Shown one piece after another: positions 28,605 through 35,393 of a stretch of DNA of 40,824 nucleotides. Below the pieces are notes generated by a model that saw only the letters and a list, made by a program, of their open reading frames with translations, did not search any database and was not told the DNA's origin. The stretch lies in contig JAGOQV010000004.1 in the NCBI GenBank assembly GCA_018063145.1, positions 1 to 40,824 of the forward strand, written 5' to 3'. Every line of letters begins with the position of its first letter. Positions within the stretch are counted from its first letter, which is position 1. Origin of the DNA: Alphaproteobacteria bacterium. Its GTDB lineage: Bacteria; Pseudomonadota; Alphaproteobacteria; Micavibrionales; Micavibrionaceae. Made by a program: the position numbers and the translations under genes.

Positions 28605-29089
28605 TGGCCAAAAAGTCTAAAAAACTCGGATGGCATGGACAGCTATTGTTGGTCATTTTCTTTGTTACGGCTGTCGTGTTTTTACCGACAACGGTCTTGC
28701 TGTTTGTCGGTATGTTGCCGACAATTGGGGCTCGTCTGGTTGACCGAAGCAAAGCCCGAACTAAGGTTTTTACAGTTGGTTTTTTGAATCTTGCTGGATG
28801 TTTTCCGTACTGGTTTAAATTGGTTGAACAGGGGCATAAATTTGAAAACGCTATGCAAATTTTGTCTAATCCCACAACAATTGTGGTTATGTACGCAGCG
28901 GCGGGAATTGGGTATATGATCGAGTGGGCTGTCACCAACACGGTTGCGGGGTTTATGGTTCAGCGGGGAAAAAAACGGCTGGAAGAGATTCAAAAATTCC
29001 AAGAGGGTATGGTGGTTCGTTGGGGGCCTGAAGTGACTGGAGATTTGCCGCTTGATCCGGCAGGTTTCCCAATTGAATCCAAAGAATAA
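28604..29089 (+). CDS. Small membrane protein, probable partner of the kinase-like protein
   Basis: The 161-residue product starts with GTG directly overlapping the upstream stop (TAGTG). It has two N-terminal hydrophobic helices (LLLVIFFVTAVVFLPTTVLL and LFVGMLPTIGARLV), a Phe/Trp-containing middle and a third helix around VVMYAAAGIGYMIEWAVTNT. The C terminus is charged and cytoplasmic (RGKKRLEEIQKFQE, then RWGPEVTGDLPLDPAGFP). I recognise no named family. The one-base overlap with the pseudokinase gene argues that the two proteins act together. Confidence 0.75.
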   Translation: MAKKSKKLGWHGQLLLVIFFVTAVVFLPTTVLLFVGMLPTIGARLVDRSKARTKVFTVGFLNLAGCFPYWFKLVEQGHKFENAMQILSNPTTIVVMYAAAGIGYMIEWAVTNTVAGFMVQRGKKRLEEIQKFQEGMVVRWGPEVTGDLPLDPAGFPIESKE

Positions 29090-29164
29090 AATAAGATTCA
29101 TTTCAAGTTTTACCCTTTCTTAAGGCAGAGTTAGCTTTAAGGGTGGTATGATTATGGAAGGTAA

Positions 29165-29210
29165 GGGCATACCGTTTAGGTATGTTTTTTTATGCCCGCA
29201 AAATGGGCGT
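29165..29210 (+). terminator. Intrinsic terminator / possible attenuator in the leader of the Tad genes
   Basis: CATACC (29168-29173), loop GTTTA and GGTATG (29179-29184) form a 6-bp stem followed by seven T (29185-29191), a plausible rho-independent terminator for the pseudokinase operon. The same bases can pair otherwise: GGGCATA (29165-29171) complements TATGCCC (29191-29197), and GCCC (29194-29197) can pair with GGGC (29205-29208). Mutually exclusive stems are typical of attenuators, but no leader peptide or ligand motif is visible. Confidence 0.5.
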
Positions 29211-29251
29211 GATTTGGGACAATTATAAGTAAAAGAAACATAAAAAACAAA

Positions 29252-29794
29252 ATGGTTGGGTGGATGAAAAACTGGATAGGCAATACGGACGGGGCAACCG
29301 CTGTTGAGTTTGCGTTGGTTGCGGCTCCTTTTACGTTTCTTTTGGTTGGGATCATTGAGCTTTCTTTGATGTTTGCGGCCACCAATACGCTTTTGGGGGC
29401 GACCAACGATGCTGCGCGTTTGATCCGTACTGGACAAGTCCAGCAAACGAACGGGGACCCTGAGCAAATGTTCCGTGATATGCTCTGCCAAAGAACGAAT
29501 GCTTTGTTAAACTGCGATAATATCCAGTACGAAGTGGTGCGAATGGGGTCTTTCTCTGACTTTGCTAGTTTTCCCGCTACGTTTGACGACGATGGAAACC
29601 TTCTTGCGCAAGGGTTTGATCCGGGGGGGGTTGATGACGTTATATTAATACGTACGGTGTATCGTTACCCTATGTTAACTCCGCTGGTGGGTAGTTTGCT
29701 GGCGGATGGCCCGAATAACAGCAAGTTGCTCGTCTCAACCGTGGTTTTAGAGACAGAGCCCTACGATGTTGAACAAGTGGTGAATGACCTATGA
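29252..29794 (+). CDS. TadE-like pseudopilin
   Basis: The 180-residue protein has the class III signal of Tad pseudopilins: a short positively charged N terminus, then DGATAVEFALVAAPFTFLLV, with Glu of VEF at the +5-like position and a long hydrophobic helix (about 13-40). The rest is a periplasmic beta domain that includes YRYPMLTPLVGSLLADGPNN. Two cysteines (CQRTNALLNC) may form a disulfide. TadE-type proteins act as minor pilins in Flp/Tad pilus biogenesis and need TadV prepilin peptidase. The stop overlaps the next gene by ATGA. No TadA/B/C or CpaF is present nearby. Confidence 0.85.
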   Translation: MVGWMKNWIGNTDGATAVEFALVAAPFTFLLVGIIELSLMFAATNTLLGATNDAARLIRTGQVQQTNGDPEQMFRDMLCQRTNALLNCDNIQYEVVRMGSFSDFASFPATFDDDGNLLAQGFDPGGVDDVILIRTVYRYPMLTPLVGSLLADGPNNSKLLVSTVVLETEPYDVEQVVNDL

Positions 29795-30339
29795 TCGCGA
29801 TTGATTGGTTTTATACAGCGCACGCTGTACGGTCTTGGACTAAGAACGAGGATGGAACGGCTTTGATTGAAGCGGCCATGCTCCTGCCGTCAATGCTGAC
29901 CTTGCTAATGGGGGTTTTTGATCTTGGTAACGGGATTACTTTGTCTCAGAAAACCATCACCTCGTCTCAGATTGCCGCTGATTTGGTTTCGCGCAACCGG
30001 ACCATGGACACGGCTGGTATCAATGACATTATCGAAGGAGCCAAACTTGCCTTCGAACCGTATTCTTTGAATGGGTTTGGGATTGATGTGGTTAGTGTGC
30101 AGTTTGATGCCGCTCAGCAGCCGGTTATCTTGTGGCGGGAAACGGTTGATATGCCGCCCAATGATGATGCTGTTCAAAGCGTATCGGGGCTTTCTCCTTC
30201 AGGGGAGGGTATGATTATTGTGACGGTTCGGTACAGTTACTTGCCTCTTTTTTCTCATTTTTTCCTAGGGGGATTTAATCTTGAAGAAGTGGCTTTTGCT
30301 CGTGGGCGGCGGACACCTACGGTAACTTGGGCGGGGTAA
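29791..30339 (+). CDS. Second TadE-like pseudopilin
   Basis: The 182-residue product overlaps the previous gene by 4 bases (ATGA), a translational coupling arrangement. Its N terminus carries NEDGTALIEAAMLLPSMLTL, the TadE motif with the conserved Glu one turn into the helix, and a C-terminal periplasmic domain ending with VRYSYLPLFSHFFLGGFN. That is the short bipartite pattern of TadE/TadF. It is 24 bases before the TadG-like gene, and the three form one operon. Confidence 0.85.
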   Translation: MIAIDWFYTAHAVRSWTKNEDGTALIEAAMLLPSMLTLLMGVFDLGNGITLSQKTITSSQIAADLVSRNRTMDTAGINDIIEGAKLAFEPYSLNGFGIDVVSVQFDAAQQPVILWRETVDMPPNDDAVQSVSGLSPSGEGMIIVTVRYSYLPLFSHFFLGGFNLEEVAFARGRRTPTVTWAG

Positions 30340-30363
30340 TAGAAATTTATGGGAGATCATATC

Positions 30364-31644
30364 ATGATGAAAAATAAATGGAGTCGTTATTTTCGGGAAA
30401 CATTGGGGGCGACCGCTGTTGTTTTCGCGCTGATTATCCCTGTGGTGGTAGGCTCGGCGGGGATGGCTATTGATGTGGCCAATGCTTATATGGTGAAACA
30501 GCGTCTTTCCCACGCGATTGATGCGGCAGCCTTGGCCGCCGCTGCAATGGGGGGAACAAACGCCACCGCCAAGGTCACGAGTTTCTTTAACCAGAACTAT
30601 CCGGAAGAGAAGATTGGTGCAACTTATGGCCTGACGGTGACGGTGAGCGGACAGAACATGACGGTGACCGCTCAGGCTGATTACGACACGACTTTTGGGA
30701 GGTTCATGGGAATTGATACGATTACTGTGACCTCTTCGGCCACAGTTACGCGTGAAGTTTTGGGACTCGAAGTGGCTTTGGTTCTGGATGTTACAGGGTC
30801 CATGTCCACGAATAATAATATTGGAACATTACGGACTGCGGCAACAAACTTCTTAAATAAACTTTGCCCGAACACGACTTGTTCTAGTTTGGTCAAGATT
30901 GGGATTGTTCCTTTTGCGACGGCGGTTAATGTTGGCCCGTATGGTCTTGGCAAAAACCCGAACGGAACGACTTACGACACGGCTTTTGTTAACAACCCAA
31001 ACAACCGGAGCTTTAATCAATCTCAATCTTCCCAGTGGTGGGGTTGTGTTTTGGCGCGTTCTACGCCACAGGACACACAAAACTCTACCAGTACTTGGAA
31101 GTGGGATATGTATCGCTATACTCCGGGGAACTCGCCGAACAACGGTTGCAACAAGTCCTACATTCTTCCTTTGACGGGCATGAAGTCAACCATCCAGTCG
31201 CGCATCACTGGCCTTCAGGCAAGTGGCAACACGCTCAGCAACCTGGGAATGGTTTGGGGATACCGTGTCCTGTCACCTGAGGCGCCTTTCCGTGAGGGAG
31301 CAGCTTGGGGCGAGGTTAAAACCAAGAAAGTTGCTTTGTTGATGACAGATGGTGATAACAATATTGGTGACACCTATAGTGCTTATGGACCGTGGAGTAA
31401 TCTAAGACTGACGGACCATGATCTTGATGTCAAACTTGCGGCAACCTGCGAAAATATGAAGGCGGATGGAATAACAATTTATACCATCACCTTTACCTCT
31501 GGGATTAACGCGGCTACTAAAAATTACTTTCGGAACTGCGCGTCTGATGCCAGTAAGTATTATGACGCGCCGAGTCAGGCCAATCTTCTGGATGCGTTCG
31601 ACAGAATCAGTCGGGAGTTGTCAAATATCCATCTGACCAACTAG
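30364..31644 (+). CDS. TadG-like protein with von Willebrand A domain
   Basis: Start set at 30364 (426 residues) because GGGAGA lies 7 bases upstream of this ATG; an ATG at 30349 is in frame but overlaps that site. The N-terminal helix region GATAVVFALIIPVVVGSAG then AIDVANAYMVKQRLSHAIDA is the TadG/pseudopilin signature (DUF2134/Tad-like). A von Willebrand A domain follows (about 135-425) with VALVLDVTGSMS, a MIDAS variant in which DxSxS reads DVTGS, and VALLMTDGDNNIG. Proteins of this class are tied to Tad pili and surface adhesion. The gene ends at a bidirectional terminator. Confidence 0.88.
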   Translation: MMKNKWSRYFRETLGATAVVFALIIPVVVGSAGMAIDVANAYMVKQRLSHAIDAAALAAAAMGGTNATAKVTSFFNQNYPEEKIGATYGLTVTVSGQNMTVTAQADYDTTFGRFMGIDTITVTSSATVTREVLGLEVALVLDVTGSMSTNNNIGTLRTAATNFLNKLCPNTTCSSLVKIGIVPFATAVNVGPYGLGKNPNGTTYDTAFVNNPNNRSFNQSQSSQWWGCVLARSTPQDTQNSTSTWKWDMYRYTPGNSPNNGCNKSYILPLTGMKSTIQSRITGLQASGNTLSNLGMVWGYRVLSPEAPFREGAAWGEVKTKKVALLMTDGDNNIGDTYSAYGPWSNLRLTDHDLDVKLAATCENMKADGITIYTITFTSGINAATKNYFRNCASDASKYYDAPSQANLLDAFDRISRELSNIHLTN

Positions 31645-31668
31645 GGTCCGAACGGTAAGGGATCTTTC

Positions 31669-31715
31669 TTTCACCCGCCCCTTTTGGATAAGGTGGCGGG
31701 TGAAATATTTTACAA
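31669..31715. terminator. Bidirectional intrinsic terminator between convergent genes
   Basis: TTTCACCCGCC (31669-31679) and GGCGGGTGAAA (31695-31705) are perfect inverted repeats of 11 bp with a 15-base loop, followed by TATTTT on the plus strand and preceded by a T-poor but A/T stem base. It lies between the stop of the TadG-like gene and the stop of the minus-strand gene at 31728, so it probably terminates both transcripts. Confidence 0.75.
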
Positions 31716-31727
31716 GAATTAGAGGGT

Positions 31728-32507
31728 TTATGCGTGGTAGAGCGTGTCTTGAGCGGTTCTCAAATCACGATCGGCTTGAGCTTCGGTCACCACGAATTCT
31801 TGTTGAAGGAAGGTGACATCAAGAAGAAGGTCTGGGAGTTTTGTCTTTACCTGTTCTGGCTTTTCTTTCCATTCCCCATAATCAAGAGCCAAAACGGTTT
31901 TCATGAAAGCCAATTGAGCATTGCTGAGTCCCGTCCAATGCTCGGCCAAGTGGTAGCGGGATCGGCGTCCCTCACTATTCTCTGGAAGAGTTCTTTTTAG
32001 GGCGCGATGGCCCAGTTCGGGTAAAGGCGTGCCGTCGTCAATCATTGATTTCAAATGCAACAAACTGCCTTGAATACCTGAATGGAGGGCGGGATTGGAG
32101 ACTTTATGGTCTTGTACAACATCAGAGGCCTTGACCAGAACGCTTTCTATCTCTTTCCACGCTTTGGGAGTTTGTTTCAGGATCTCCCCATTGGCTTCTC
32201 CTAATGTTCCCGCAACATTTCCAAGCAGTTCCTTGGCGAGGCCTTGCGCGTGTCCTTCAATCCGTTCTTTGTGGTGTTGTAAAATATCATCTGCATGACT
32301 TGAGTTTCTGGTGAGAAAATCCCAGTTTGCAGGCTCGTGGTACTCTCTTAATTGCCGGATTGCGAAAAACGACCAAGAATCAGATTTCACCACTTCTACA
32401 AAGACATCGTGGAGAACCTTCTGCATGGAGGCCATATGGTGCAAGGAATTTCTAAGAGTATGAAATCTCTGAGTTTCCCCTCTGACCCACGCATCATCGT
32501 CCAGCAT
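31728..32507 (-). CDS. Hypothetical helical protein, unknown function
   Basis: No family is recognised in this 259-residue protein. It is mostly alpha-helical and soluble with many His and Trp; visible segments are LHHMASMQKVLHDVFVEVVK, ADDILQHHKERIEGHAQGLA and AHWTGLSN-like sequence (AEHWTGLSNAQLAFMKTVLA). There is no signal peptide. AGGA lies 6 bases before the ATG at 32507, supporting the start. It is the last of three minus-strand genes and follows the SmpA/BamE-like gene by 88 bases. Confidence 0.7.
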   Translation of the reverse strand: MLDDDAWVRGETQRFHTLRNSLHHMASMQKVLHDVFVEVVKSDSWSFFAIRQLREYHEPANWDFLTRNSSHADDILQHHKERIEGHAQGLAKELLGNVAGTLGEANGEILKQTPKAWKEIESVLVKASDVVQDHKVSNPALHSGIQGSLLHLKSMIDDGTPLPELGHRALKRTLPENSEGRRSRYHLAEHWTGLSNAQLAFMKTVLALDYGEWKEKPEQVKTKLPDLLLDVTFLQQEFVVTEAQADRDLRTAQDTLYHA

Positions 32508-32595
32508 CGGCGTTCCTATAATCCCTTCCTCCCTTTATGCTACGCGAGAAATATTAAAAAAGTGAAGAAAAAAGGAGAGGGTGGAGGTAAAAATC

Positions 32596-32982
32596 CTAAT
32601 CTGTCCAATTCAGAACTTTTCCGCTTTCAAGCGTGACGCTCAAGCAGGAGTCTGCCGAAGGATAGGTCCAGACTTCACAACTGGCGGTTTTTGAGCTGCG
32701 CGAGACAGGGGGGCCATAGGCTGCGAGCAAATCTTTCTCTGGCATTCCCTGCCACAGAGCATCGCGGACCACAATATTCTGCCCAGACGGTTTCGAGGAA
32801 AAGCCGTGTGAAAGAGGAGGGGAAGATGGTTGCTGTGCGTGGGTTGGTGAATGATTCGGGGGGGCTGTGTGCGGAGAGGACATAGCCATTCTTTTCACGG
32901 CGCGCTGGATCATAAAAACCAACAGCGACATGATCCACCCCAAAATCAGGCGGCCAAGGAATCTTTTCAAGAGCAAAAACAT
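32596..32982 (-). CDS. Small membrane-anchored protein with SmpA/BamE-like domain
   Basis: The 128-residue product has an N-terminal membrane anchor (residues 5-27, LKRFLGRLILGWIMSLLVFM), a Pro/Ser/His-rich linker (about 37-65) and a C-terminal small domain (about 70-128): LWQGMPEKDLLAAYGPPVSR, then CEVWTYPSADSCLSVTLESG and KVLNW. That is the pattern of SmpA/OmlA/BamE folds (GM....V...GPP......E.W.Y......L.F..G.V..W). Two Cys in this domain may pair. It starts 9 bases after the TraB/ChaN-like stop, so the two are cotranscribed. No lipobox is present, so it is not BamE itself. Confidence 0.7.
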   Translation of the reverse strand: MFLLLKRFLGRLILGWIMSLLVFMIQRAVKRMAMSSPHTAPPNHSPTHAQQPSSPPLSHGFSSKPSGQNIVVRDALWQGMPEKDLLAAYGPPVSRSSKTASCEVWTYPSADSCLSVTLESGKVLNWTD

Positions 32983-32991
32983 AGTCTGTTT

Positions 32992-33948
32992 TTAGCGCGA
33001 GAGAGAAGAAACTTCCAGTTTTTTTGTGGAGGGTTCGTTTTTGAAAGCTGGGGGCGACTGGGCTGCTGCCTGTTCCAGATCAGCGGCTAGGGCTGGGGGC
33101 GTGGCACAAGTTGTGTGGAGAGTGCCGCTATCCAGTAGATAAACGAGTTCTGGTTTGATCTCGCCCACCATGACACCGCGGTCATTTTCCTCTTTGAGGA
33201 TTGTTTTATCGCTCTCATAATCGGCGCGGCTGGCATATACATCCATTTTGACCATTCGCCCACCAATACCTTCTCGGGATCCGTTATCGACGGAGTAATG
33301 GGCCGAGCCGTAAATCTGAAATATTTTTCTTTGCTGGTTATCTGCCGCAGGTTCGGCAAGGCGGGCGGCGTGGTCGGCAGAAAGCTGAGTGTCTTGATAA
33401 CGGGCTTTGGTTTCGGCAATGTCACATTCTTCGGCAGACATGGCGGCATCACAGGCAAGCCTGCCGTTATTTGGGTCAGCAAAATGAAGATTCATTTCGT
33501 TGGCTTTGGCGAACTCGGCTGTATCTAAAATCTGCTTTGTCCATTCACCTTTTTCGTTTCCTGTTGCCGCCATCAAGGCTGGAGCAATTTGTGTCTTAAA
33601 CTCATCTCGGCCTAACCCCCCATCAACGTAAGCATTGTTCCACGCTTGAAGACCTTTTGATGTTTCAAAACCAATATCAGTAAACCCAGACTGTTTGAGG
33701 GCGGCTAAATTCTCTGGCTTTCTCATCTCTCCGCGCACGTTCATATTGTGATGGTCTGTGTCACCATACGTAAAAACATCGGCATATGGGGCTGCGGTTG
33801 CAATAACCTTGTCGAGGGGGATTTTGAGTCCCTGAGGCGAAATTCCGGAATCGTATATCGGCAAGTCAGCAGGGCAAGCCGATTGCTGAAATTTTGCTGA
33901 TAAAGTGTGAGGATTTCCTTCTGCCAAAAATATCGTCCGTTCGTTCAA
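32992..33948 (-). CDS. TraB/ChaN/EreA-like superfamily protein (tentative)
   Basis: The 318-residue frame opens with TTG at 33948; no ATG or clear Shine-Dalgarno lies near, so the start is uncertain. The segment at about 55-105 (VFTYGDTDHHNMNVRGEMRK, then ALKQSGFTDIGFET) and a later strand IFQIYGSAHYSVDNG (about 212-226) resemble the two conserved histidine/acid regions (G..H/ GE.H and GSAH) of the TIKI/TraB/ChaN/EreA superfamily. Members include haem-binding and hydrolytic proteins. No signal peptide is seen, so it would be cytoplasmic. The assignment rests on short motifs and could be wrong. It heads the minus-strand gene set and is divergent from the curli-like operon. Confidence 0.6.
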   Translation of the reverse strand: MNERTIFLAEGNPHTLSAKFQQSACPADLPIYDSGISPQGLKIPLDKVIATAAPYADVFTYGDTDHHNMNVRGEMRKPENLAALKQSGFTDIGFETSKGLQAWNNAYVDGGLGRDEFKTQIAPALMAATGNEKGEWTKQILDTAEFAKANEMNLHFADPNNGRLACDAAMSAEECDIAETKARYQDTQLSADHAARLAEPAADNQQRKIFQIYGSAHYSVDNGSREGIGGRMVKMDVYASRADYESDKTILKEENDRGVMVGEIKPELVYLLDSGTLHTTCATPPALAADLEQAAAQSPPAFKNEPSTKKLEVSSLSR

Positions 33949-34048
33949 CCGCTTCTGAGCTTATGTTAATATAACAACGTAAACAATATGTTAAAAAATA
34001 AGCCCCATGCCCATCGGCGACGATCAATAAATTTTTCATAAAATTTTA

Positions 34049-34077
34049 TTGACATTATTCATAACTAAATTTAAGCT
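34049..34077 (+). promoter_or_regulatory. Possible sigma-70 promoter for the curli-like operon
   Basis: A consensus -35 TTGACA occupies 34049-34054, followed after 17 bases by TAAGCT (34072-34077), which matches TATAAT at only three positions. It lies in an AT-rich stretch 61 bases upstream of the ATG at 34139. The -35 is convincing, the -10 weak, so an activator may be needed. Confidence 0.35.
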
Positions 34078-34138
34078 AAAAAGATGGGGGGCGTTAATTG
34101 CTCGTTAATCTTTAATCAAGCGAAAAATGGAGTGTGTC

Positions 34139-34639
34139 ATGGTTTCTTCCAAAGTTTCTAAAGTTGCCTTGCTTGCTGTTGTGGCTCTTCTTTCTACCGG
34201 TTCCGTAGCATTTGCGAATGACATGATTGAGAATACCACCTTCGGTGAAGTTCGTAGCCTTCGGCAGGAAGCGCTGAACCGTTCCGAGGTAACCGCTGAG
34301 ATTGGCTCTTTGGCAGTAGATGGGGATGCTCAGAACAACTATGCAAGAGGAACGGCAGAGAATGTTTATCAGAGTGCTCAGGATGGCTCCTCGGCGGATC
34401 TAAAAGTGGGGAGCATCTCGGCTAGGAGTGCAATTCGTAATGACGCTTCGGGAGTCGTTTCTAACGCTGTTCAGCAAGAGGCGATTCGTGGTTCAGAAGT
34501 TGCGCTCGAAGTTGGGAGCATTACAGCTGAAGGAGATGCTGTTGGCAACAGAGCGTTTGGAGCGGTTGAGGACGTGAGACAAGCTGCCTATGAGGGCTCA
34601 AAAGCAACTGCACGAGTCGGCTCTATCGGTAAACGGTAA
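34139..34639 (+). CDS. Exported repeat protein, probable major curli-like/amyloid subunit
   Basis: Start at 34139 (166 residues) with GGAG 6 bases upstream; the ATG at 34127 is part of that site. The first 26 residues (MVSSKVSKVALLAVVALLST then GSVAFA) are a Sec signal peptide. The mature part holds four related units of about 25-36 residues: RQEALNRSEVTAEIGSLAVD; YQSAQDGSSADLKVGSISAR; QQEAIRGSEVALEVGSITAE; RQAAYEGSKATARVGSIGKR. The consensus is Q.A..GS.A...VGSI.A followed by GDA..N.A.G. Spaced Gln/Asn with alternating residues is typical of curli-type cross-beta repeats, though it is not CsgA. A terminator follows at 34653, and a CsgG-like gene lies three genes on. Cross-beta function is an inference. 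Confidence 0.75.
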   Translation: MVSSKVSKVALLAVVALLSTGSVAFANDMIENTTFGEVRSLRQEALNRSEVTAEIGSLAVDGDAQNNYARGTAENVYQSAQDGSSADLKVGSISARSAIRNDASGVVSNAVQQEAIRGSEVALEVGSITAEGDAVGNRAFGAVEDVRQAAYEGSKATARVGSIGKR

Positions 34640-34652
34640 TATACGTTTTCTT

Positions 34653-34688
34653 GCCCTTGGCCAGCCTTGGCCAAGGGCCCTTTATTTC
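34653..34688 (+). terminator. Intrinsic terminator after the first subunit gene
   Basis: GCCCTTGGCCA (34653-34663), loop GCCT, and TGGCCAAGGGC (34668-34678) form a perfect 11-bp GC-rich hairpin, followed by CCTTTATTT. The T-run is short and interrupted, so termination may be partial. Located 13 bases after the stop of the 34139 gene and 34 bases before the start of the next gene, it would give an excess of the first gene's transcript over downstream genes, as expected for a major subunit. Confidence 0.7.
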
Positions 34689-34712
34689 TAGATTTCTAGG
34701 AGCTGTACAAAA

Positions 34713-35000
34713 ATGACGATTCGGGATTTATCATTTTTAGCTATTCTGCTTCTTTTGCCTCATATTGCTCATTCTGATGACTTTCGTAACGTTTCTACTT
34801 ATGCGCGAGTAGAAGGGGAGATTTACCAAGAAGCCCTAGATCATAGCCAATCGGAGATTAATATTGGCTCTGTTCTCTCTGAGAGAAATTTGCCTGTAAG
34901 GGATATACATATTCGTGTAATTGTGAAGGGGGATATTGACCTTCGTTCAAAGGGCGCAGATACTCGGCTGAATATTGGTTCTGTTCATCTTAAGAAATAA
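34713..35000 (+). CDS. Small exported protein with IGSV motif, probable minor subunit
   Basis: The 95-residue product starts with AGGAG (34698-34702) 10 bases upstream. Residues 1-21 (MTIRDLSFLAILLLLPHIAH) form a signal peptide. The mature part carries two copies of the motif found in the upstream gene: IYQEALDHSQSEINIGSVLS (about 43-62) and GADTRLNIGSVHLKK (about 81-95). QEAL..S...EIGS matches the first repeat of the 34139 protein. The segment following the first motif (NLPVRDIHIRVIVKGDIDLR) aligns with the next gene's protein. It may cap, nucleate or anchor the fibre; this is inferred. Confidence 0.72.
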   Translation: MTIRDLSFLAILLLLPHIAHSDDFRNVSTYARVEGEIYQEALDHSQSEINIGSVLSERNLPVRDIHIRVIVKGDIDLRSKGADTRLNIGSVHLKK

Positions 35001-35024
35001 TATAATCATAGAGACGATGTTACA

Positions 35025-35372
35025 ATGTGGGTCTGGCATACGAAGTTGTTGCTCGGGGTTTTGATTGTCTTGCCTCTCGCTTTGTCGAGTTCTCCTTCTC
35101 AAGCTCAACAAAAAGTTAACGATGGTTTGCAAGAGTTTTTCCGTCCGATTACGAGCAAAGAGTTAGCTATACAACTCCCTCCACGCACATATGACCATAC
35201 TTTTGAGAGTGATAATGCCTTAGGGAATTCGTATAGTGACAGAATTTCAGGAGGGTGTCCTCAAGAGATTGGTATCGGTTCTATTACACAAGATACGCCG
35301 ATCTATGGGAGTGTGGACATTAATGTTGTCATCACGAGCGATGTGGTCATCAATTGTGGTGGGCTAAGATAG
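35025..35372 (+). CDS. Small exported protein with IGSI motif, probable minor subunit or accessory factor
   Basis: The 115-residue product has a signal peptide, MWVWHTKLLLGVLIVLPLAL, with cleavage near SQA. The C-terminal part, CPQEIGIGSITQDTPIYGSV then DINVVITSDVVINCGGLR, shares EIxIGS(I/V) and P...DI.....V.I..D with the 34713 protein. Two cysteines flank the shared segment (CPQE and NCGG) and could form a disulfide in the periplasm. The middle (about 34-70, LQEFFRPITSKELAIQLPPR) is specific to this protein. The gene starts 24 bases after the previous stop and 21 bases before the CsgG/HfaB-like gene, so it is in one operon. Shine-Dalgarno is weak. Confidence 0.7.
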   Translation: MWVWHTKLLLGVLIVLPLALSSSPSQAQQKVNDGLQEFFRPITSKELAIQLPPRTYDHTFESDNALGNSYSDRISGGCPQEIGIGSITQDTPIYGSVDINVVITSDVVINCGGLR

Positions 35373-35393
35373 TATCTTTAAGGAAGTTTCGTT

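Noticed and set aside
29791..29794. ATGA overlap of the two TadE-like genes as a sequencing frameshift of one gene
   Set aside because: Both proteins have complete TadE N termini with their own signal motif, so they are two coupled genes.
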